64,000 nt of DNA from NCBI GenBank assembly GCA_011389735.1, contig JAABTS010000004.1:1-64000 (forward strand). The letters run 5' to 3'. The notes under the pieces are model-generated. The model saw only the letters and a list, made by a program, of their open reading frames with translations. It ran no database searches and had not been told where the DNA came from. This document shows positions 57,509 through 64,000 of this stretch, piece after piece. The first letter of the stretch is position 1, and each line of letters opens with the position of its first letter. The translations under genes were made by a program, and so were the position numbers. This DNA comes from Desulfobacteraceae bacterium. Its GTDB lineage: Bacteria > Desulfobacterota > Desulfobacteria > Desulfobacterales > JAABTS01.

Positions 57509-59002
57509 ATGAAAATGTTCAATGTGAAACTCGGGTTGATGTCCAGGATTAATTTGCTTTGCCTGTTGATTCTGGTTTGTTTTTCAGTGGTTCTCATCTG
57601 GATCCACGTGCAGATAAGAACAAAACTATACGAGCAAAAATGTATTAAAACGCGCCATGTGGTGGAATCGGTTTACGGTATTCCGAAATATTATCATCAT
57701 CAGGCGGAATCAGGGAACATGTCTGTCGAGGCGGCGAAGCGAATGAGCGCCGATGTGATCCGGGCCCTTAGATATGAGGGGGGCGAATATTTCTGGATTA
57801 ACGATTCCACGGGTTTTATGGTGATGCATCCGATTGAAAAAGCGGGCCTGGATCAAAGGAATACGATCGGCCTGGAAGATGTAAACGGAAAAAAAATCAT
57901 TCAGGGGATGGTGGACGTATGCAAGGCAAAAGGCGAGGGGTTCGTGGATTATGAGTGGCCGAAGCCGGGCAGAGCCGGGCCGGAACCGAAAATTTCCTAC
58001 GTAAAATTGTTCCCGGAATGGGACTGGATTATCGGTTCCGGGATTTATGTGGATGATATTGAAACGGAAATCAGGCAGAGCGCCGTTTATGTCGGCGTTG
58101 TAATATTCATTTTGATGATTTTTGTTTTTTCGGTTTCGGTATTTTTATCAAAATCGATATCCAGACGGGTTTACCGGGTTGCGAAGGGGATTTTTTTCGG
58201 CGCCGAGCAGGTGGCGGCGGCGTCAGAGGAGACTGCGTCCACGAGTCAGGAATTGACCGCCAGCGCCAATGAGCAGGCCGCAGCCATCGAAGAAACGTCG
58301 GCGGCCCTGGAGGAAATATCCGCTATGATCCGGGAGACATCCCATTTGACTAAAGGGGCTGATGCGCTGATGAACGAAAATATCAGGGAAAGCGCCTCTT
58401 CTTTGACCAGTCTGATTGAATTGATGAAGGTTTTGTCCAGCACGGAAAAGGACGGCGCAGAAATGGAACGGATCATCAAAATGATCGATGAAATTGCATT
58501 TCAAACCAATCTTTTGTCCTTAAATGCGGCCGTGGAGGCGGCTCGGGCCGGGGAATCCGGGGCGGGGTTCGCCGTCGTGGCCGACGAAGTGAGAAATCTG
58601 GCGTTACGAACCACCTCCGCGGCTGATGAAACCCAGAACCTGCTCGCCAACACCGGTGAACAGATCAGGCTGGCGTCGGATTATATCAAAAAAATCAATG
58701 AAGATTTCAACACCATTATTGAAACAGCCACTTCCATCGGTGAGAAAACGTCTTCCATTACCGCCGCCGCCAACGAACACGCCAAAGGGGTGCAGCAGAT
58801 CGGCCAGGCCATGAGCGATATTGAAAAAGGCGCTCAAAGGGTGGCGTCGTCGTCTGAGCAGACAGCGGCGTCATCCCAAGAGTTGAGCGCCCAGGCAATG
58901 GAAATGAAGCAATTTGTCGAGGAACTGCTCATCACCATTCGAGGCTCCGGAGCGGCTAAAATCCTGGAACGAGAAAAATTCCTTGAAAAAGCCGGCTCCT
59001 AA
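57509..59002 (+). CDS. Methyl-accepting chemotaxis protein with single Cache sensor
   Basis: The 497-residue receptor has a first membrane helix (about 14-32), and a periplasmic sCache_2 domain (about 35-190) with [20 protein letters not shown] near 90 and [18 protein letters not shown] near 172. The second helix lies at about 197-217. The signalling domain has the conserved tip [20 protein letters not shown] (first 20) continuing into the G-F-x-V-V-A-x-E-V-R-x-L-A segment. A normal HAMP domain is not apparent. ATG 57509 is preferred to 57482 by position after TTGGA. The C-terminus has no pentapeptide tether. It overlaps the convergent DUF362 gene by four bases. Confidence 0.92.
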   Translation: MKMFNVKLGLMSRINLLCLLILVCFSVVLIWIHVQIRTKLYEQKCIKTRHVVESVYGIPKYYHHQAESGNMSVEAAKRMSADVIRALRYEGGEYFWINDSTGFMVMHPIEKAGLDQRNTIGLEDVNGKKIIQGMVDVCKAKGEGFVDYEWPKPGRAGPEPKISYVKLFPEWDWIIGSGIYVDDIETEIRQSAVYVGVVIFILMIFVFSVSVFLSKSISRRVYRVAKGIFFGAEQVAAASEETASTSQELTASANEQAAAIEETSAALEEISAMIRETSHLTKGADALMNENIRESASSLTSLIELMKVLSSTEKDGAEMERIIKMIDEIAFQTNLLSLNAAVEAARAGESGAGFAVVADEVRNLALRTTSAADETQNLLANTGEQIRLASDYIKKINEDFNTIIETATSIGEKTSSITAAANEHAKGVQQIGQAMSDIEKGAQRVASSSEQTAASSQELSAQAMEMKQFVEELLITIRGSGAAKILEREKFLEKAGS

Positions 59003-60324
59003 ACCTTGAAAAAGCTTTCATCGAATTCAGGCCGATCCTGATATCGGGCCATAAAAAATCCCGGCAATTGATCGATCTGGTTGAAAAGTCCTTCATCCAC
59101 CGGAATTCCGGCCTGGCGCAAGGCTTTCAAGACATCCTTGGGATCGGGCGGACATCCTTTAACGGGAATCATTTCCTTGATATCCGGATGATCCTTGTTG
59201 GCCTTGTACATGCATTTTCCGAGAAGAATCGTTTTCTCCATTCCCGGAGTGGGCGTCATTTGTTTTCCGGTCAAAATTTCGACGTTGTTCCAGGGTTCCC
59301 CCTTCCAGGCGAATTTAATCGCTGACAGAACGACTCCGTTCAATGCGGAACAATAGGTACACATGGAAAGGTCGTATTTGCGGTAAAACAGGCCTTTGAT
59401 TCCCTGTTTGGCCATGGGGGCGGGCATAACGCCCTCGTCCGTTTTGCTGTATGCAAAATCATATTCATGATAGGCCGCCAGTTCTTCGATTGATTCGCCG
59501 GCGATATCGATGTCGGACATGTCCACGGGGCGTTTTCGACCGGCCGCCGCATGCGCCAGGTGCGGCACGTTTGCGGGGTCGTGCCCAAGTATACGGCATC
59601 CGGCCAGATCCGCCGATAAAATATCCCAGGATGCGATCAAGATGTTTTTGCGATGCATTTTGCCGTCGAACGCAGGGCCCCGCTCCAGGGAGTAGATACC
59701 GTCGATCAGCGTGAAAATGGGCGGGGTTTTGTCCGCCAGCCGGCTGACATAGAAATTGAGATCTTTTTCCGGGTCCGCGCTGTGGCATTTTTTTCTTGAC
59801 GGAATATTGATCGTTCCTTTCAGATTTTTTATCCCGAGGCTCACCATGGTCTGGTTATGGGATTTGAGAACAGGAAGATCGATCACAAAATCACTGTTCA
59901 GCATGTCCGTGTTGAAACTCAATTCAATACCGTCTCCGAGATCCACTTTTTCAAACGGCCTTTCCATGACATTGACGGCTTTGACTCCATACCGTTTTTC
60001 CAGTTCCTTGTATCCCAGCGTTTCAAAAGCATGCGCGGGCGTTTCTTTATCTTTTGCCGAGGCCGTCACCACGCCTTCGCCGATGGTGATATCATCAATC
60101 CCTTTATCTTTCAGCAGTACAACCATGTCATGAATGACACGCGACGTGGTGATAACGCCCCATTTGGGGAATGGAACGGACTTCGTCCAAAATACGATGT
60201 TCGGCTTGATGAATATTTTTGATCCCGAAGAAATCCGATCCAGCCCCCCGGCCATCCCGACCGCTTTTTTGACTGATTCGAGGGGCTCTTCATATCGAAC
60301 AATCGCAACCGTGTGTTTTTGCAT
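58999..60324 (-). CDS. DUF362 protein
   Basis: The 441-residue protein carries the DUF362 pattern: [20 protein letters not shown] at the start, [10 protein letters not shown] near 38, [20 protein letters not shown] near 79, and [21 protein letters not shown]-type strand (D-L-P-V-L-K-S-H near 148). Later, [19 protein letters not shown] follows, and the last third has [10 protein letters not shown]. Relatives sometimes carry ferredoxin domains; here there is none, only scattered cysteines. The function is unknown. AAAGGAGGAG precedes the ATG. The three coiled-coil genes lie upstream on the same strand but 57 bases away. Confidence 0.87.
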   Translation of the reverse strand: MQKHTVAIVRYEEPLESVKKAVGMAGGLDRISSGSKIFIKPNIVFWTKSVPFPKWGVITTSRVIHDMVVLLKDKGIDDITIGEGVVTASAKDKETPAHAFETLGYKELEKRYGVKAVNVMERPFEKVDLGDGIELSFNTDMLNSDFVIDLPVLKSHNQTMVSLGIKNLKGTINIPSRKKCHSADPEKDLNFYVSRLADKTPPIFTLIDGIYSLERGPAFDGKMHRKNILIASWDILSADLAGCRILGHDPANVPHLAHAAAGRKRPVDMSDIDIAGESIEELAAYHEYDFAYSKTDEGVMPAPMAKQGIKGLFYRKYDLSMCTYCSALNGVVLSAIKFAWKGEPWNNVEILTGKQMTPTPGMEKTILLGKCMYKANKDHPDIKEMIPVKGCPPDPKDVLKALRQAGIPVDEGLFNQIDQLPGFFMARYQDRPEFDESFFKV

Positions 60325-60381
60325 GTCTCCTCCTTTAAAAAAACTCGCTAAAAATATTTTAAGATTTTGAAATCAAAAGGA

Positions 60382-61641
60382 TCATTTTGCATAATGGCGC
60401 CATACGAGAACAGCAAGGAAAACCGTAACCGGCAACAGCGTAAAAAACGCTCGCTTATAAAACCGGTAAGCGGAACGGAGCGTATCTATGGATTCATTCG
60501 GGGATTCATTCGGGGATTCATTCGGAATATCCAAGCGCGTTGAGTTTATAAAGCGTTCAATTTCCATGGCTTTTACGCGGCGGCCGTTGGCTTTCAAGGC
60601 CGTGATACTTTTTTTTAAATTTTTTAACGCTGCTTTTTCTTTCCCTGCCGTATCAATCTTTCCCTCGCCGTATAAGGCCTTGATATTGAGGAAGCGGCCA
60701 TAAGCGCTGTCGGCTTCCCTCGCGCTTTTCTCGGATTCCGCTTTTTCCAGGCGTTTTTGAGCTTCAATGGTTTTATTCAGTTCCGACAAAGTCCTTTCAA
60801 CAGACGAAATATATTTAAGGATCTGTTCTTTTCTGTTTTCGTCGCCGATATCGTCAAATAGATTCGAATAACGTTCCAACGCTTCTTTCTGGCGAATCAG
60901 GGATTGGCTGTTGGATGGCTCGGCCTTTGTCGCCTTGAAATCCTGAAAAACGCCATGAACCTGGTTCAGGATGAAGCCCGACGCCCGGCGGCTGACCCGA
61001 TCTATTTCTTTCCATGCCAATGTCAGCGAGTTACGAAGATTTTGAACCGATTCTCCGATAAACGGTTCTTCTTTTAAACCGATATATGCAGATTCGATTT
61101 CCCGAAGCTGAGCCCGCATTTTGGAGAGTTTCTTGAGCGATTCAATCGATTGGGTTTCGTTTTTCGGCATTTCGATTTCGGAGTTGTCGATTCGTTTTCG
61201 AACCATATAGGCGGCCAGGGCGAGATCATCGGCTTTGACGGCTTTTTTGTGAAGATTTTCGTAAAGGGTTCGTTTTCGATTGAAAATTGCTATCAGGTCA
61301 TCGTCCTTCAATGCGTTCAGCGCTGCGGTGATCATGACTTCAAGGCGGCTTTTACAGGACTTGTAACTTTCATAAGTGTCATGATCCGCCTGCTCACGAT
61401 CCATATAAAGGCCGCCCTTGTTTTTTATCATGAGCGCGGCGTTGAACAAATACGGCAAGTGCGCCTGGATTTCCCCCCGGTTGTGGAATTCGACGATTTC
61501 ACGAATATTTTTTTCCATGGTTCCAATCACTGCATCGGGAATTGTTTTTTTATCGGACGATAAGAACCCGTCATTGATTCTGGCCTGAATGATTTTATCC
61601 AGTTCGTTTTCGAGACGAATGTGTTTTTTTTTTTGATTCAT
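60382..61641 (-). CDS. Coiled-coil protein with C-terminal membrane anchor
   Basis: The 419-residue protein is almost entirely helical and charged (for example KRTLYENLHKKAVKADDLAL, KKLSKMRAQLREIESAYIGL). It ends in one membrane helix (FFTLLPVTVFLAVLVW) with a short basic tail, so it is probably a tail-anchored cytoplasmic protein. Before the helix, SPNE repeats three times, encoded by a 12-base tandem repeat (about 60490-60528). No family was recognised. It is the third gene of a minus-strand coiled-coil set, and no ribosome-binding site stands out. Confidence 0.72.
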   Translation of the reverse strand: MNQKKKHIRLENELDKIIQARINDGFLSSDKKTIPDAVIGTMEKNIREIVEFHNRGEIQAHLPYLFNAALMIKNKGGLYMDREQADHDTYESYKSCKSRLEVMITAALNALKDDDLIAIFNRKRTLYENLHKKAVKADDLALAAYMVRKRIDNSEIEMPKNETQSIESLKKLSKMRAQLREIESAYIGLKEEPFIGESVQNLRNSLTLAWKEIDRVSRRASGFILNQVHGVFQDFKATKAEPSNSQSLIRQKEALERYSNLFDDIGDENRKEQILKYISSVERTLSELNKTIEAQKRLEKAESEKSAREADSAYGRFLNIKALYGEGKIDTAGKEKAALKNLKKSITALKANGRRVKAMEIERFINSTRLDIPNESPNESPNESIDTLRSAYRFYKRAFFTLLPVTVFLAVLVWRHYAK

Positions 61642-61747
61642 TGTAATGAGGTGAATATGAGCGAAAAAAAAGGTTCATCAGCGGCGTTCGTTTTCACAAA
61701 CGGCGCTTTCCATAAAGATCCGGATAAGGGGGATGATAAAAAATGGT

Positions 61748-62644
61748 TTATGAACAGGCGGATTCCTCCAAATGCGACCCGGGCCGGTCGTATGAACGTT
61801 GTGCCGGTTCGGGAAATGTGGATCTGCAAGATCTGACACGTTCCTGAAATTCACAGATCCGGTTGTTGTGACGATCGACCAGTTTATCGATCTTTCGTTT
61901 CATGGACCATGAATATCCGTGTTTCGCCAGACGGTTCAGGATACGGAATCCCGCCCGTAATTCGGCGGTCAACGCTGTGATCCGTTTTTTTCTGATGTTG
62001 ATGTCGAGCGTCGTGTCATTCAGGGGCGCATCGATGACGTCCGAAAGCTTATCTGAGTTTCTGTCGTCGCATTTTCCCGAAAATTTCGATTTTACTGTTG
62101 ATTCGAATTCTCTCATGGTTTCAAAAGTTTGGTTCAAGGATTGTATTTTTTCATCTCTGGAGGCGTTGAACATGATAAACGAGGGGCGGTTTTCGAGCCT
62201 TTCCCGAATGATCGACAACAAGGCCCCGGCCTCCTCGAGAGACGCCCGATGCTCTCCCAGAAGTTTCCGCACCCTGTCCGATCTTTGAACCGCCGTTTTT
62301 ACGATATCGATTTCATCCCCGATTTCCATCAGCAATTCGGCTTGCTGTTGTTTCATGGACCGGGTATAAAAACGGGTCAACCCGTTTTTGTCTTCGGTCT
62401 CCGATGAAAGCCCCGCGATTGAATTCAGCGTCAACGCGATAACGGCGTGGATACGGTTCGCTTCGGCGTCGATCTCTTTTTGGATGAATTCAGTTTCCAT
62501 ACTCCCGGTTTCCGGTCGTCTTTTTTTCAGCATAGAGGATTTTGGGCCGTGAATACAGAATTCCACGAATTTGAAAAATGTGTCCGCGTTTATTTGTCTG
62601 ACGGAATCACCGATTTGTTGAAGTGTCGCCGTTGTTTCGGTCAT
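61748..62644 (-). CDS. Helical hypothetical protein, coiled-coil set member 2
   Basis: The 298-residue protein is charged and helical throughout (TETTATLQQIGDSVRQINAD at the start; RSDRVRKLLGEHRASLEEAG and KKRITALTAELRAGFRILNR further on). It has no signal, membrane segment or motif I know. It starts 13 bases after the stop of the preceding coiled-coil gene and lies about 106 bases before the third. The shared architecture and order suggest one operon and perhaps a common complex. The C-terminus (CRSTFPEPAQRSYDRPGSHL) is less regular. Confidence 0.7.
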   Translation of the reverse strand: MTETTATLQQIGDSVRQINADTFFKFVEFCIHGPKSSMLKKRRPETGSMETEFIQKEIDAEANRIHAVIALTLNSIAGLSSETEDKNGLTRFYTRSMKQQQAELLMEIGDEIDIVKTAVQRSDRVRKLLGEHRASLEEAGALLSIIRERLENRPSFIMFNASRDEKIQSLNQTFETMREFESTVKSKFSGKCDDRNSDKLSDVIDAPLNDTTLDINIRKKRITALTAELRAGFRILNRLAKHGYSWSMKRKIDKLVDRHNNRICEFQERVRSCRSTFPEPAQRSYDRPGSHLEESACS

Positions 62645-62657
62645 GACGCGCTTTTCC

Positions 62658-63833
62658 TCAAGTCCTTTTTTCCACGACGGTTTTGAATTCCTCCCGGTTA
62701 TCCTCCAATTGATCCATCCGTATCTGGTCGTTTTTGCGGTAAATATCCTCGGCTTCTTTCAAGGCGCTGTATTCCATCTGCCATTGGGGGCTGGACGTGA
62801 TTTGATCCCCGATCAAAGACGCGTAACGTCCAAGCACTCGATTGCCGTCATCAATGCTTTCGACAATTGTGATCATGGACTGGGTCACCTTGGCTACGCC
62901 TGAACAAATTTGAGACACATTGTCAACGGCGATTTTCATGTGCCCGGCGCCTTCGGCGAATTTATCGACCATATTGACATGTATGTCGCCTCGTTCCTTG
63001 AAATCGTTAATCAGCTTTCGATAGCTTTTCAGAGCCGCCTGGTATTTAACGCCCATATCGATATTGGTTTTATACTTCAATTCCATGCTCTGGCTGTCTC
63101 TTAGCTCCATTTCAAGATGATCCCGGATTTTTTCCACTTCGGCGAAACGGTCATGGATGGGAGACATGGATTCGTGAATGGGAACGAGTTCTTGTAACTG
63201 GGTTTCAAGTTCGCGGCTGTGGGCGATCTGTGCGTTATAGGCTTTCCGGTCGCTGTGGATCTGGTCGGTGAACGTGTCGCTGACTTCAGTCAGGTTTTTG
63301 ACAATATGGTCCACGTCCAGCACTGTCTTTCTAAGCCCCTTGTTAAGGCCTTTCAAGCTGTTGATATAATTTTCGATCATGGTGCGGAATTCCGAAACCA
63401 CAACCTCGTCAGGCTCCTTGGGAACTTCCTTCCGGATGATTTCGTAGTCCGTGTAGGTTTCCATTTCCTGTTTTTTCAGCCCGGTTTTGACCAGAAGTTT
63501 ATCCAATCCCTTATAGGATACAGGACGCTCTTTTTTTTTCGGTATTTTTTCTTCAACGACTTTTTTGGTACGGGATGCGATGATTCCTTTTATTCCGTCT
63601 TCGATCACTTTGATCTCGTCAACAATATTTTGAAGATTCGAGGCGTCAAAGGAATTGGAAAGAACAATGCCCTGTTGCGTCAAATCAGCCGCAGGGACTC
63701 TGGCTTCGGCCGGTTCGAGTTTGCTGACCAACGACGCCGGTTTATTGCTATCTTTCCTGCGGTGACGTTCAAGAATGCCGTCAATACGATCGTCTTCCTC
63801 TGATTGAACGGTGTCTTTATATTCCTCTGCCAT
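62658..63833 (-). CDS. Coiled-coil hypothetical protein, set member 1
   Basis: The 391-residue product has a charged, probably disordered N-terminus (AEEYKDTVQSEEDDRIDGIL), then SNSFDASNLQNIVDEIKVIE. A long helical region from about 140 onward follows (ENYINSLKGLNKGLRKTVLD, LEMELRDSQSMELKYKTNID). No membrane span or known motif is visible. GAGGAGG is well placed for ATG 63833; the frame is open to 63905, but that part would precede the ribosome-binding site. It is first of three genes of similar build. The 160 bases upstream to the window end show no gene. Confidence 0.75.
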   Translation of the reverse strand: MAEEYKDTVQSEEDDRIDGILERHRRKDSNKPASLVSKLEPAEARVPAADLTQQGIVLSNSFDASNLQNIVDEIKVIEDGIKGIIASRTKKVVEEKIPKKKERPVSYKGLDKLLVKTGLKKQEMETYTDYEIIRKEVPKEPDEVVVSEFRTMIENYINSLKGLNKGLRKTVLDVDHIVKNLTEVSDTFTDQIHSDRKAYNAQIAHSRELETQLQELVPIHESMSPIHDRFAEVEKIRDHLEMELRDSQSMELKYKTNIDMGVKYQAALKSYRKLINDFKERGDIHVNMVDKFAEGAGHMKIAVDNVSQICSGVAKVTQSMITIVESIDDGNRVLGRYASLIGDQITSSPQWQMEYSALKEAEDIYRKNDQIRMDQLEDNREEFKTVVEKRT

Positions 63834-64000
63834 TTGATTCCTCCTCATGATTCTTATTCTTAGAAACAAAATTCCTTTTATACCTGATGAATTATTCAGG
63901 GTCAATATTCAAATTCAGGTTCCATGGCCTTTGATATTATGATATGGTTCGATTCTTTCAAGATTGTATCAAGCATGAGGTGATAATCATTTCGAAAGCT

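Noticed and set aside
61621-61836. 71-codon open frame on the plus strand between coiled-coil genes
   Set aside because: It overlaps the ends of two minus-strand genes, and its product has no recognisable features. A shadow is more likely.

Overview
The window looks like chromosomal DNA of a Gram-negative, probably sulfate-reducing Desulfobacterota (Desulfobacterales-type) bacterium. This is inferred from gene families, not from a marker gene: DUF1638, a corrinoid-activator-type ASKHA/2Fe-2S protein, DUF362, acyl-CoA metabolism, a PAS/sigma-54 regulator, large hybrid kinases, and FlbT/FlaF beside a short flagellin. There is no rRNA operon, phage, integrase, transposase or CRISPR array. One tRNA is present, tRNA-Gln(CTG). 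About 50 genes look intact, mostly single genes or short operons, and the gaps between them are filled with repeats.

Layout. 0.1-2 kb: thiE fragment, thiL, thiD. 2-7.5 kb: FIST sensor, small protein, periplasmic binding protein, TPR lipoprotein, GalT-like transferase. 8-15 kb: acyl-CoA dehydrogenase, ASCH protein, HsdR_N-type protein, deaminase, radical SAM protein, transketolase. 15.2-20.3 kb: a minus-strand operon (DUF1638, Cys-less TusA-like protein, Tat-signal remnant, DUF4445/2Fe-2S activator) divergent from a PAS/AAA+/Fis sigma-54 activator, with a good -24/-12 promoter and paired inverted repeats between them. 20.3-26 kb: coiled-coil membrane protein, DUF1269, aldehyde dehydrogenase, receiver/degenerate GGDEF protein, pentapeptide-repeat protein. 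26.2-34 kb: plant-type LRR secreted protein, hybrid kinase and response regulator. 34-42 kb: hexapeptide protein, gltX, tesB, orphan DNA methyltransferase with a structured leader, zinc/TM protein, DUF4129 protein. 42.5-44.2 kb: flaF, flbT, flagellin. 44.5-48.9 kb: small acidic protein, tRNA-Gln, azlCD, AlaX-like protein with two nucleoside-type ABC permeases. 49.2-51.4 kb: a Ski2-like helicase that has lost its ATPase motifs. 51.7-56.5 kb: a tightly coupled five-gene glycan-type operon. 56.9-57.4 kb: decayed DUF4160 gene and toxin-antitoxin pair. 57.5-64 kb: chemoreceptor, DUF362 protein and three uncharacterised coiled-coil genes.

The most distinctive feature is a dense set of short non-autonomous repeats. 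RepA is palindromic, starts TATAG and ends CTATA. RepB has TGAACGAAAA ends. RepC is about 175 bp, has GGGCTTGGTTCTA-type inverted ends and makes 8-bp target duplications visible at four loci. RepD has GGCATC ends and GGGATC runs. Heptamer TTGAATG arrays sit in RepA centres. The elements nest in one another, and several end genes by supplying or flanking the stop codon.

The best candidates for undescribed biology are the sigma-54-controlled DUF1638/TusA-like/activator operon, the pseudo-helicase, the five-gene glycan operon, the coiled-coil trio, and the repeat families.
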